Positions 26,762 to 35,669 are shown, counted from the stretch's first letter. The stretch: DNA of 64,000 nucleotides from Heliorestis acidaminivorans (GCF_008933955.1 NZ_WBXO01000005.1:1-64000), one strand, 5' to 3'. Made by a program: numbers and translations. Notes: generated by a model from the sequence alone, not told the origin.

Positions 26762-28168
26762 ATGGAAAGAGGTACCATAAGATTCACCGACACTACGTTG
26801 CGTGATAGTCACCAGTCACTACTGGCCACCCGTATGAAAATCGAAGATATGCTCCCCATCGTCGAAAAAATTGATTCTATAGGATACCATTCTCTCGAAG
26901 TATGGGGTGGAGCTACCTTTGATACCACAATGCGCTTTCTCAACGAAGATCCTTGGGAACGTTTAGCAACGATCAAACAATACTGCAAAACACCGCTACA
27001 AATGTTACTGCGAGGCCAAAACATTGTTGGCTACAAGCATTATGCTGATGATGTTTTAGAAGCTTTTATCATGTACGCTTGTAAGCACGGTATGGATATT
27101 TTCCGTGTCTTTGACGCTCTTAACGATGTACGGAACATGGAAAAAGCCATGGAATATGTCAAAAAGTATGGCGGACACGTGCAGGCCGTTGTTTCCTACT
27201 CCATCAGTCCAATTCATGACGTGGCTTACCACGTTAATATGGCCAAAGAATTGCAAAAACGAGGCGCAGACTCTATCTGTATCAAAGATATGGCTGGCAT
27301 TATGGCGCCTGGTCCTGCCGCTGAGATTGTTAGAGGCATCAAAGAAGAAGTAGACGTTATGGTGCAAATCCACACTCATTACACTTCAGGTATGGGTGCC
27401 ATGATGTATATGAAAGCTATTGAAGCTGGAGCAGATGTAGTCGACACAGCCATCTCTTCACTTGCCCTATCGACCTCACAACCGGCCATAGAATCTATGA
27501 TTGTGGCCTTAGAAAGTATTGGCTACAAAACAGGACTAGATCTTCACAAGTTAAAAGAAATTGCCGATTACTTCAAAGATGTCCGTAAAAAGTATAGAGA
27601 GTTTGACTTAACTGATGGTACACCAGATACCAACGTACTGGTATACCAAGTTCCAGGAGGCATGATCTCTAACTTCCTCTCCCAGTTAGCTCAACAAAAT
27701 GCACTGCACAAATTGCCCGAAGTGCTTGATGAAGTGCCTAGAGTTCGTGAAGACTTTGGCTTCCCACCACTAGTTACACCATCAAGCCAAATTGTAGGCT
27801 CTCAAGCGGCTCTCAACGTACTGCTAGGAGAACGCTACAAAATGGCTACGAACGAAGTAAAACAGTACATGAGAGGCTTCTATGGCCAACCACCAGGCCC
27901 TGTTAATGAAGAAGTGCGCAAAAAAGTTATTGGCGATGAAGAAGTAATCCACTGCCGACCTGCCGATCTTATTCCACCAGGCATGGAAGATGCCAAAAAA
28001 GGTGTAGCACCAGTTATGCAAAAAGAAGAAGACGTAGTATCCTACGCCATCTTCCCTAATGTAGCTTATGGCTTTTTGGAAGAAAGACTATCACGTAAAA
28101 CTGGTGTAGATTACAAGCTTGCCAAAGAAGTTACTGAAGAAGGCGGTAAACCAGTCTACCCAGCTTAA
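26762..28168 (+). CDS. Transcarboxylase 5S / oxaloacetate decarboxylase alpha-type subunit
   Basis: 468 residues of the pyruvate carboxyltransferase family: TDTTLRDSHQSLLATRM opens the TIM barrel with the metal-binding Asp, CIKDMAG holds the carbamylated Lys, and HTHYTSGMG holds metal-binding His residues. There is no biotin domain at the C-terminus; the carrier is the preceding gene. It transfers carboxyl between biotin and pyruvate/oxaloacetate. Together with the two preceding genes it would make pyruvate + methylmalonyl-CoA to oxaloacetate + propionyl-CoA (inference). ATG with AGGAGGA 8 bases before; terminator follows. Confidence 0.92.
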   Translation: MERGTIRFTDTTLRDSHQSLLATRMKIEDMLPIVEKIDSIGYHSLEVWGGATFDTTMRFLNEDPWERLATIKQYCKTPLQMLLRGQNIVGYKHYADDVLEAFIMYACKHGMDIFRVFDALNDVRNMEKAMEYVKKYGGHVQAVVSYSISPIHDVAYHVNMAKELQKRGADSICIKDMAGIMAPGPAAEIVRGIKEEVDVMVQIHTHYTSGMGAMMYMKAIEAGADVVDTAISSLALSTSQPAIESMIVALESIGYKTGLDLHKLKEIADYFKDVRKKYREFDLTDGTPDTNVLVYQVPGGMISNFLSQLAQQNALHKLPEVLDEVPRVREDFGFPPLVTPSSQIVGSQAALNVLLGERYKMATNEVKQYMRGFYGQPPGPVNEEVRKKVIGDEEVIHCRPADLIPPGMEDAKKGVAPVMQKEEDVVSYAIFPNVAYGFLEERLSRKTGVDYKLAKEVTEEGGKPVYPA

Positions 28169-28209
28169 CGGCAGAGACGCAGAGGGTACAACCGCATTTT
28201 TAGAATATT

Positions 28210-28251
28210 AAAACCGCCATGCTAGTAAAAACTAGGATGGCGGTTTTTTTT
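28210..28251 (+). terminator. Intrinsic terminator ending the propionate gene cluster
   Basis: aaaaccgccat pairs with atggcggtttt, with inner ctagt/actag and a run of T residues. Confidence 0.9.
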
Positions 28252-28303
28252 ATGTCTATCTAGATTTATTTTTAGCTAGGCCTCTGTGGTTTTTCTCAAG
28301 GTC

Positions 28304-29131
28304 TTACTTTTGCTCTTCAGCAAAAACTACATTATCAATATGCACATTTACAGCTGTCACAGAAACACCAAGGCCGGCGTCGAGGATATAGTGGACCCGA
28401 TCTTGAATTGCTTTACCGAGGCGATGGAGAGGGTGGCCAGCGTATAGGCTTACAGAAATATCGATAAGTACATCACCATCGTTATAATCTACGTCAACTT
28501 TATCTACTGATGCAACACCCTCCATTGCTACTGTCTGGTGAATGATAGTATCAATGACAGCAGGGCTAGCAATAGAAAGATTACCTAGGGATGTAAAAGT
28601 AGGCCTTACAATAGACTGTTCAGTCCAATTTTTGCGCTCATTGTCTCTTTTGCGAAAGAAGACTTTAATAGGGTTAACGAGACCCTCAGACCACTTCTTT
28701 TTTACTTCAAAGGCGGGAGCAGGTACGACGTGACGTCCTAATTGCATGCGGTGGTAACGGGCTTTACGAATTTCCTTTGTGGAAGCTACATCTTCAATGC
28801 GCACAATTTGTTCAATAGGCGGAAGCTCTAATTTGCGTGCAATTTTCTCTACCATGCCATCGGAAGTACCAAGAATAAGAATGCCTTGAGGAGCAAGTTC
28901 CTTTAACGCTTTCATGGCATCAAGGCGATGTTGTTCATCATTAAAAAGTGCGGTTTTGATAGCACCGATGCGAGTGGCAGACTTCTTAGCCGATACTCCA
29001 GCAAGAATCTTGTTGCCTTGAATCAACAATCCATCGTCTATTATAACTTGGCAATTCATATCATGGGCGAGACGAATAGCTCGATGGCTTTTTCCTGTAC
29101 CACTAGATCCCACAAAAGCGTATATACGCAT
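28304..29131 (-). CDS. P-loop NTPase fused to Asp23/Gls24-like domain
   Basis: Residues 1-20 carry a Walker A loop (VGSSGTGKSHRA) within a small nucleotide-binding domain of about 150 residues; ILILGTSDG may be the Walker B strand. Residues about 175-270 (SIVRPTFTSLGNLSIASPAV through VNVHIDNVVF) resemble the alkaline-shock/Gls24 family linked with envelope stress. The combination suggests a nucleotide-controlled envelope-associated protein, but no function is known to me. ATG with AGAGGT about 10 bases upstream. Confidence 0.72.
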   Translation of the reverse strand: MRIYAFVGSSGTGKSHRAIRLAHDMNCQVIIDDGLLIQGNKILAGVSAKKSATRIGAIKTALFNDEQHRLDAMKALKELAPQGILILGTSDGMVEKIARKLELPPIEQIVRIEDVASTKEIRKARYHRMQLGRHVVPAPAFEVKKKWSEGLVNPIKVFFRKRDNERKNWTEQSIVRPTFTSLGNLSIASPAVIDTIIHQTVAMEGVASVDKVDVDYNDGDVLIDISVSLYAGHPLHRLGKAIQDRVHYILDAGLGVSVTAVNVHIDNVVFAEEQK

Positions 29132-29315
29132 TTTTTTATTACCTCTTTGTAAAATGATTCTCTTCTTTATCTATTATACCATTTTAGATCAAGAAGTGTA
29201 TTGGTAGAATAAGAAGGAGGAAAATTTTTACTAAAAAATCAAAAAAAGAAAAACAAAAAGAAGGAAAATAATTCCATAGAGCGAATATAAACTTAGAGTT
29301 TTGAATGAAAGATAG

Positions 29316-29887
29316 GTGATGCTTAATGGGCTAAGGTGTTACGGTGATGACTTGCTGTTCGGAAAGAACTGTACTCTGTTGGAGACGTTGCAACAGTAGT
29401 GCCAGCATCATGACGACGACGCTAATAGACCAGTGGCTCGATGATCAGATAAGGACATTGCCAAGAGGTGGGGATCTTGAGGCTCTTCTCCGGTAACGTG
29501 AAGAAACTTAGCCCTTTGCTGAGCGGCAAACCGACAAGATCGGAAAAGCAATAAGGCTAGACAGACTCTAGAACCAAGGAAGGTGATAGAGCGGAGAAGC
29601 AGTAGGTCGACCGATTAAGATAAATTAAGAAAGAGGGCGATGATAATTATACCGGGAGGGTAATACTCTCAGCCAATAGGTTTACCAAAAAAGCTCGAGC
29701 AAGTAAGATTTTTTACTATAGTTTAATAGGCGACCTTATGATCTAACCGGCCCATGCGCTTCATTAAAATGGCGAATCCCAGTGGGGAACAGCCGGTAGA
29801 CAGGGATGAAAAAATCATACAGTCGGCAGTTGTATGTATATCAGAGGAGGGTTAGGAGACCGGAAGCTGGGTAAGGCTCCGGTCTCT
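29316..29887 (+). ncRNA. Large structured non-coding RNA candidate, OLE-RNA-like
   Basis: A gene-free but clearly non-random ~570-nt stretch, GC-richer than the AT-rich sequence on either side, ending in a 9-bp hairpin gagaccgga/tccggtctc (29856-29864, 29878-29886). Internal helices: gttc/gaac (29357-29360, 29366-29369), ctgttg/caacag (29376-29381, 29391-29396), ccga/tcgg (29531-29534, 29540-29543), ctaga/tctag (29557-29561, 29567-29571), accggc/gccggt (29746-29751, 29792-29797), atccc/gggat (29776-29780, 29803-29807). Frames on both strands are short. Its size, independence from a coding gene and probable extremophilic Firmicute host suit OLE RNA (about 600 nt), but I cannot verify the consensus; ends are approximate. 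Confidence 0.5.
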
Positions 29888-30069
29888 ATGTTTGATAGCA
29901 GAAGAAGTTCTTCCTTTTAGGTATCTTTTGGGTGAGAAAGAATATATTTTTATAGGCAATATATAACCTCTTGCAAGACAGGCCCTTGCTTAGATCTAGA
30001 TTCCAAAAATAATGTTACATACAATTTATAGAATACTTCTGTACTGTAGCGATAGAGGGGATGAAAAAG

Positions 30070-30258
30070 ATGACCCGTCCTATAGAAGAAAAAAACTTAC
30101 AATCTATAGCACCGGAAGAATATCGTAAAATCCAAGAAGTTGTGGAAGATGTAGAAACAAAAGTGATAGTTTTAGAGAAGCAAATGGAAGTCTTAGCAAG
30201 ACATATGGTACGGGTCGGCGAGAAGCTGGATTTACTGTTAAAAACCAGTGATAAGTAA
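30070..30258 (+). CDS. Small coiled-coil protein, unknown
   Basis: A 62-residue protein beginning TRPIEEKNLQ with a long amphipathic helix (residues 20-58, heptads around VVEDVETKVIVLEKQMEVLA). ATG 30070 is preferred to ATG 30061 because GAGGGG is immediately before 30061 and 9 bases before 30070. It lies between the large RNA candidate and a membrane protein gene with which it is probably co-transcribed. No domain recognised. Confidence 0.65.
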   Translation: MTRPIEEKNLQSIAPEEYRKIQEVVEDVETKVIVLEKQMEVLARHMVRVGEKLDLLLKTSDK

Positions 30259-30288
30259 GAATACAAAGCTTCTGTTTGGAGGAATGAG

Positions 30289-31263
30289 ATGAGACCCCAG
30301 ACACAAAAAGCCTTCTTTCTTTTGCTTGGGGTAGGTTTTCTTGTGCCAACTTTTTTATTGGGTTATCTCCTTAACCTACTCCTGCAGGAGATGAACATAA
30401 ATTTAGTAGTTATGAACCTATCCATCTATTGGTTAGGACTATTTAGCTTTTTTATGCTGGTCATTGTGATGACCAGTCTTTATTTTATAACCAAGGGTGA
30501 GCTCTATAATCTTTTCAGTCAGAAAACTAATAAAAAGCATGATGAACAAGTAGATAGTAGTGCAGACGACCAGTGTGACTCTGCTGAGATAAGTTCAGAA
30601 AAGAACCCTCTGGTTTTCAAGGAAAACCATCTTTTTTTGACTCTTTTACAACTATGGATGATGAAACAGACGACCTTTCTCAAAGGAACAGTACAAATAA
30701 TGGATGAAGAGGTGGGGCAACAATCTCACCTTCAAGAATATAGTCGACGTTTACAAGAGCTTTTAATGAGGCAAGAACAATTCTGGCAAGAAATTTATAA
30801 TGGCTTGTTGCGACAGCCTTCTTTTTCCTGGACGAACTTAAAAGAACTATGGATAAAAACAAATGCTCAAGCAGTATTTGTTGAGTCGCTAGATGAGTTG
30901 TCAGCAAAGCTAGATCCTGAAGCACTGCCTCTAGTATGGACTGATGGTGAAAAAGTCAAGCTAGCCTTATCTTATCTTAAGCAATTAGATAGACAAGTTA
31001 ATCTAGGACCTATAGAAAAAGAAGAACAATACCTTATGGTTCCTATAGAAATTATAGATCATCAAGAAAAAAATACAGTCATAGATGAAGAATTAGCTTA
31101 CCTATTAGCTTTCTATATCTTTTGTCAGCTTCGTATACTCCTTCAATTTAGTAAAAAGGAAGATGCTATAAGGTTGCTCCTAGCCTTTCCTTTAGAAGAT
31201 GAAAAGTTATGGCAAGAGAAAGGAGGATGGAAAAGTGTCATCAACAATTCTGATCATTGCTGA
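30289..31263 (+). CDS. Two-helix membrane protein with cytoplasmic domain, unknown
   Basis: 324 residues: membrane segments at about 8-33 and 41-66 flank a short outside loop, then about 250 mostly helical cytoplasmic residues. The arrangement resembles a sensor-kinase input module, but no histidine-phosphorylation box, HATPase motif or HAMP domain is present. The coding end overlaps the following response-regulator-like gene by 29 bases, so the two are coupled. ATG with GGAGGAA 7 bases upstream. Confidence 0.72.
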   Translation: MRPQTQKAFFLLLGVGFLVPTFLLGYLLNLLLQEMNINLVVMNLSIYWLGLFSFFMLVIVMTSLYFITKGELYNLFSQKTNKKHDEQVDSSADDQCDSAEISSEKNPLVFKENHLFLTLLQLWMMKQTTFLKGTVQIMDEEVGQQSHLQEYSRRLQELLMRQEQFWQEIYNGLLRQPSFSWTNLKELWIKTNAQAVFVESLDELSAKLDPEALPLVWTDGEKVKLALSYLKQLDRQVNLGPIEKEEQYLMVPIEIIDHQEKNTVIDEELAYLLAFYIFCQLRILLQFSKKEDAIRLLLAFPLEDEKLWQEKGGWKSVINNSDHC

Positions 31264-32893
31264 AGAAGAACATATGCGGTGGGTTTTTTTTCGTGCCCTT
31301 AGCTCTGTTGGATATGATGTAAGAGCAGGGGCTACGGAAGAAGAAAGTCTTCCGATGATAGAAGAGAAGATGCCACAGCTCATACTCCTCGACCTCGACG
31401 CCTATCAGTGGGATGGTTTTATTTTTTTACAGCGACTACAACAAATGACCCCGCAAGTGCCTATTGTAGTGGTAAGTCATCAAAGTGCATTGGAAAAAAC
31501 ATTACAAGCTTTAAAACTAGGTGCGCGCGATTATATTCATAAGCCTTTTGATTTACAAGAGCTTCGGGTTACTGTAGAAAAAGCCCTACATATGGAGGCT
31601 TTGCAAGACGAAGTTCGTTACTTACGACAGCAAATAGGTCGAGGTTATGGGGAAATCGACTTAGTTGGACAAAGTCGCGCTATGCAATCAATAAGTCAGC
31701 TTGTAGAACAAGTTGCTAATTCTATGGCCCCCGTTTTGTTACAAGGGGAGAGAGGTACAGGCAAAGAAACAGTTGCGCGAGCTCTGCATTATAAGAGTAA
31801 GCGGCGCGAAAAGCCCTTAATTATTTTTGACTGCTCGGCAGTGCCAGCCAAAATGGCAGAAGGTGAGTTATTTGGTTGGGAGGCAGAAGACCATAGCCGG
31901 CAAGGTGCGCTCCTACTTGCTCAGGGTGGCACTCTTTTCTTGAAAGAAATAACTTCTCTCTCTCTTCCTTTGCAAGCTCGCTTAGTTGAAGTGTTAAATA
32001 GACGTTTTTTTCGTCCTGCGAAGAGCCAAAAAGAAAAAGTAGTTGATATTCGATTTATTGCATCGACAACTTTGAATATGGGACAATTAGTGAGAGCTGG
32101 GCGTTTTCGAGAAGATCTATATTACCATTTAAAAATAATTCCTGTATTTCTCCCACCTTTGCGACAACGTGTGGAAGATATATCACCTTTGGCCCATCAT
32201 TTCCTCAAACGCTTTGACCCTACGGGTCGTATTCATGGTTTTACAGCCGCCGCTATGTCGGCTTTAGAAGCCTATCCGTGGCCAGGTCATGTACAAGAGT
32301 TAGCTACTGTAGTAGAAAGAGCTTTGTTACTTTGTCAGGAAGAATGGATTGATCGCCAGGACTTTTATCTACCCTATAGTGCGGAAGAAAGGTTGCAAGC
32401 GGTACAAGATAGAGAAAAAGGTCAAGGCCAAGGCTTTCGTGAACAGACCAAAGAAGAATCAATAAAAGATATTTTATCAGAAGCAAGAAAGAAGAGAAGC
32501 ACAGATAGAAGAGTAGATAGAAGATCAGATAGCTCTGCAATAGACGAAAGTACAGTTATAGAAAATCAGCAAGGGAGCAAAGTAAGGGCTAAAGATTTGC
32601 ATAAAGACAGAGTGATTTATGAGTTAGCAGAAGAAGCAGGTGAAGCTGACTTAGCTGAATATGTAGCAGGAACAGAAAAAAAAGTAATTCGAGGACCAGG
32701 ATTTACTCTCTTATTAGAAAAAGAAACTATCTTTGTAGAAGATATTGAAAAAAAATTGATTGAATACGTTTTAGAACGTTTTGAAGGCGATCAGAATAAA
32801 TCGTCTCGTGCTCTAGGTATGACCAGAGCTTCCCTTGCTTCGAGGATGCAAAAATATCAGATCAGCCATGTGGGTCGACGAAGAAGGTCTTGA
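31235..32893 (+). CDS. NtrC-like response regulator with degenerate AAA+ domain
   Basis: 552 residues: receiver domain (Glu10/Glu11 in the acidic pocket, Asp53 in LLDLDA as phosphate acceptor, Lys103 in HKPFD), AAA+ domain (Walker A GERGTGKE at 171-178, arginine-rich RFREDLYYHL later) and a Fis-type HTH (NKSSRALGMTRASLASRMQK). Where sigma-54 activators have the GAFTGA loop this protein reads WEAEDHS (about 215-221), and the Walker B region reads LFLKE rather than LFLDE. An unusual ~120-residue charged insert separates AAA+ and HTH. It therefore probably regulates without contacting sigma-54. GTG 31235 has AGGAGG 8 bases upstream. Confidence 0.85.
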   Translation: MSSTILIIAEEEHMRWVFFRALSSVGYDVRAGATEEESLPMIEEKMPQLILLDLDAYQWDGFIFLQRLQQMTPQVPIVVVSHQSALEKTLQALKLGARDYIHKPFDLQELRVTVEKALHMEALQDEVRYLRQQIGRGYGEIDLVGQSRAMQSISQLVEQVANSMAPVLLQGERGTGKETVARALHYKSKRREKPLIIFDCSAVPAKMAEGELFGWEAEDHSRQGALLLAQGGTLFLKEITSLSLPLQARLVEVLNRRFFRPAKSQKEKVVDIRFIASTTLNMGQLVRAGRFREDLYYHLKIIPVFLPPLRQRVEDISPLAHHFLKRFDPTGRIHGFTAAAMSALEAYPWPGHVQELATVVERALLLCQEEWIDRQDFYLPYSAEERLQAVQDREKGQGQGFREQTKEESIKDILSEARKKRSTDRRVDRRSDSSAIDESTVIENQQGSKVRAKDLHKDRVIYELAEEAGEADLAEYVAGTEKKVIRGPGFTLLLEKETIFVEDIEKKLIEYVLERFEGDQNKSSRALGMTRASLASRMQKYQISHVGRRRRS

Positions 32894-33020
32894 ATAAACA
32901 TAAGAAGTTTACTTTTTGAAAATATGACTATAGTTACCTGTAAAAAGAAAGAGGTTTTTGTTGCTCTTATGACGAATTAAAGCTATTGCCTGCTTGTGGT
33001 TAAGACTGAGGAGGAATATA

Positions 33021-33710
33021 GTGAATCGACGACAGTTTATGATTGCTTCCGCAGTTTTTCTGGCCTCTTTCACTGTTGCCCCCTCTGTATCCCTTGCTTC
33101 GGGCTTAACAGTTAACAATCGCCTTCTTCGTCAGGGTGTGACAGGTCAAGATGTTTTACAGTTGCAGAATCGATTGAGAGACATGGGCTTTTTGCATGTC
33201 AATCCTACAGGTTTTTTTGGAACTTTAACGCACAATGGAGTTATGCAATTCCAGCGTTTCCGAGGTCTTACGGTAGATGGTATAGTAGGGAATCAAACTT
33301 TACAAGCTATGCGACCTCAGTTAGTACAGTGGACGAGAGCTACTCAATTACTGCCTCTGCGTACTGATGTTTGGCTGACTGAACCTTTAAGTGGTCTCAC
33401 CTTTCGAGCGCGAAGAACAGGTGGCGCAAACCATGCTGACATGGAGCCGTTAACCTGGAACGATACTGACATTTTTAGGCGTATTTATGGTGGGCGGTGG
33501 AGCTGGGAACGTAAGCCGATGATCATTACTATTCGAGGCTGGCGTCTAGCAGGCTCGATCAATGGTATGCCTCATGACTATCAAACGATAACGAATGGCT
33601 TTCCTGGTCACTTTTGTATTCACTTCGTAAATAGTAGAACTCATGGAAGCAATATTATAGATACTCAGCATCAGGCGGCTGTACGTATTGCCGCTGGCTA
33701 TGGACCATAA
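33021..33710 (+). CDS. Exported peptidoglycan-binding-domain protein, probable Tat substrate
   Basis: The signal peptide begins NRRQFMIAS, a twin-arginine-like motif, followed by a hydrophobic stretch and a likely cleavage after SLASG. Residues 30-90 are a PG_binding_1 repeat (LLRQGVTGQDVLQLQNRL, then GTLTHNGVMQFQ). Residues 125-229 form a histidine-rich domain (GGANHADMEPL, GMPHDY, FPGHFCIHFVNSRTHGSN, HQAAVRIAAG) seen in Firmicute cell-wall proteins but without an assigned activity; the three conserved His and Asp residues could bind a metal. GTG 33021 has GGAGGAA 7 bases before it. Confidence 0.8.
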   Translation: MNRRQFMIASAVFLASFTVAPSVSLASGLTVNNRLLRQGVTGQDVLQLQNRLRDMGFLHVNPTGFFGTLTHNGVMQFQRFRGLTVDGIVGNQTLQAMRPQLVQWTRATQLLPLRTDVWLTEPLSGLTFRARRTGGANHADMEPLTWNDTDIFRRIYGGRWSWERKPMIITIRGWRLAGSINGMPHDYQTITNGFPGHFCIHFVNSRTHGSNIIDTQHQAAVRIAAGYGP

Positions 33711-33746
33711 AAACATAATTGTAAAACCACAAAAAGAGCATGGCAA

Positions 33747-33783
33747 AAGAGCCGACAGATTAAGATCTGTCGGCTCTTCTCCT
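33747..33783 (+). terminator. Intrinsic terminator
   Basis: aagagccgacagat and its reverse complement form a 14-bp stem with a 4-nt loop, followed by a T/C-rich tail. Confidence 0.7.
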
Positions 33784-33940
33784 TGCTACTTACTAGCCCT
33801 GAGTTTTCTTTCTAGTTCATTTTGTTGCTATTGAGACTATATTGCTCATCAACTTCCAGCAAACCCCTATCATGGTAACTTACCAACGAACATAATTCGT
33901 TAAAATAGGGCCATTATTGAACTGTAGGGGAGAGCTGATT

Positions 33941-35005
33941 ATGTCTCGTATACTTGCAGTTGGCACAGCAGTGCCAGAACAAATGGTTTCTCAAAAAGAA
34001 GCCCGTCAATTTGCGGAGAAGCTTTTTCAGGAAGATTTTAGAGATCTAAATAGATTGCTTGAAGTTTTTGAGAGAAGTCAGATAAAGAAACGTCATTTTT
34101 GTATGCCTCCTGATTGGTTTCAAAAGAAGGTATCTTTTCGTGAGAAAAACAAACTCTATCAAGAGGAAGCAATTAAGCTAGGAATGAAAGCTATCGATAA
34201 CTGTTTACAGAAAGCTAAGCTATCTCTAGAGGAAATTGATAGCTTTATTTTTGTATCCTCAACAGGAATTGCTACACCTTCTATAGATATGCATATCGCT
34301 AATAAGATGCAAATGCCGAAGCATATTAGACGTATGCCTTTGTGGGGTCTAGGTTGTGGCGGTGGAGCTATTGGCATTAGCCGAGCTTGTGAACAGACTC
34401 TAGCTCACCAAGGAGATTATATTCTCTTACTGTCCTTAGAACTATGTGGCCTTACTTTTATGCATTCAGATCGTTCCAAAAGCAATCTGATAGCTACCTC
34501 TTTATTCGCCGATGGCTCTGCCGCTACTTTGCTAAGACATGACAGAACTGAGCAGTACGGCGAAGCTTTCGTAGGTCCTGAGGTGTTAGATTGGCAAAGC
34601 TACTATTGGCCTGAAAGTTTAGACATAATGGGTTGGGATGTAACAGAAGAAGGGCTCAAAGTTCTCTTTTCTCGACATATTCCGAATCTTGTCAAAAAAG
34701 AAATAGGCCCTATCGTAGAGGCTTTCTTAGCCAAGCAAGGTCTCACCGTAAAGGATATTGACTGGTTTATTGCTCATCCAGGAGGGTTAAAAGTTCTCGA
34801 TGCTTATGAGGAGGCTTTGAAGTTACCTAGCCATAAAACAGCTATTTCAAGAGAAGTGCTCTGTCAATACGGCAATATGTCATCAGCAACAGTGCTTTTC
34901 GTGCTTGAAAAGACAATAGAACAAAAACCTCCTGTTGGAAGCTACGGTCTTATTACAGCTTTAGGTCCTGGCTTTTGCTCCGAACTTTTGTTGGTTAGAT
35001 GGTAA
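33941..35005 (+). CDS. bpsA: Type III polyketide synthase (BpsA-like)
   Basis: 354 residues of the chalcone/stilbene synthase family. The triad is Cys in LGCGGGAIG, His in IAHPGGLK and Asn in GNMSSATV. Bacterial relatives with an adjacent methyltransferase (Bacillus BpsA/BpsB) convert long-chain acyl-CoA and malonyl-CoA to alkylpyrones. ATG 33941 has AGGGGAGAG 7 bases before it; an earlier in-frame start eight codons upstream has none. The next gene begins 36 bases on and is the cognate O-methyltransferase type, so the pair forms an operon. Confidence 0.88.
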   Translation: MSRILAVGTAVPEQMVSQKEARQFAEKLFQEDFRDLNRLLEVFERSQIKKRHFCMPPDWFQKKVSFREKNKLYQEEAIKLGMKAIDNCLQKAKLSLEEIDSFIFVSSTGIATPSIDMHIANKMQMPKHIRRMPLWGLGCGGGAIGISRACEQTLAHQGDYILLLSLELCGLTFMHSDRSKSNLIATSLFADGSAATLLRHDRTEQYGEAFVGPEVLDWQSYYWPESLDIMGWDVTEEGLKVLFSRHIPNLVKKEIGPIVEAFLAKQGLTVKDIDWFIAHPGGLKVLDAYEEALKLPSHKTAISREVLCQYGNMSSATVLFVLEKTIEQKPPVGSYGLITALGPGFCSELLLVRW

Positions 35006-35041
35006 TTATAAAAAACGATGCAGTAAAGGAGATAGTAAGGA

Positions 35042-35635
35042 TTGGCCCAATTTTTTTATGTTCTATTTATTTTACTGATAGTACAACGTTTAGGAGAGCT
35101 TTTATTAGCTCATCGCAATGGTCTATATATTGTAAAAAAGGGCGGTTATGAAGTAGGGAAGGAGCAATATAGAGTAATTGTCTTACTGCATAGCCTCTTT
35201 TTTGTGGCTCTTTATACAGAAGCAATCTATTTAGGATCTGTAGCACCACCATGGTGGATAGTACCGACTATTCTGTTTTTCTTAGCCCAGGGCTTACGTT
35301 ATTGGGCTATTTTTTCTCTTGGTCCTTACTGGAATACAGGAATTTATGTATTACCAGATGCGCCAGTTGTAACGAAAGGTCCTTATCGTTATCTGCGCCA
35401 TCCCAATTATCTCGTTGTTATGACAGAATTGCTTACTTTACCGCTTATCTTTGGGGCTTATGGTACAGCTTTGATTTTTACTTTAACTAATGCTTATATT
35501 CTCTCACAACGCATTGCTCTAGAAGAGCGTGCTTTAGCGGAAGTAACAAATTATGAAAAAGTGATGGCTCAAGTGCCTCGGTTATTACCAAGTAAGCTAG
35601 AAGAAGCTGTGCGGGATAGTAAGAAAAAAGTATAA
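35042..35635 (+). CDS. bpsB: Isoprenylcysteine-type carboxyl/O-methyltransferase family membrane protein (BpsB-like)
   Basis: 197 residues with about five membrane helices and the family signature GPYRYLRHPNYLVV near residue 120. Bacillus BpsB methylates the alkylpyrone made by BpsA; the tandem order here supports the same. It could instead act on another lipid. TTG start at 35042 with AAAGGAG about 10 bases upstream. Confidence 0.85.
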   Translation: MAQFFYVLFILLIVQRLGELLLAHRNGLYIVKKGGYEVGKEQYRVIVLLHSLFFVALYTEAIYLGSVAPPWWIVPTILFFLAQGLRYWAIFSLGPYWNTGIYVLPDAPVVTKGPYRYLRHPNYLVVMTELLTLPLIFGAYGTALIFTLTNAYILSQRIALEERALAEVTNYEKVMAQVPRLLPSKLEEAVRDSKKKV

Positions 35636-35669
35636 AAAATATAGTACGGTAAATTAAAAAATGAAAAAA

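Noticed and set aside
29215..29270. Lys-rich short frame after AAGGAGGAAAA upstream of the large RNA
   Set aside because: No ATG, GTG or TTG at a proper distance; only a non-standard ATT would open it.
29316..29887. tmRNA, RNase P RNA or group I/II intron as identity of the large RNA
   Set aside because: No tag frame with tRNA-like ends, no RNase P core (found elsewhere), no domain V or P7-like intron signature was seen.
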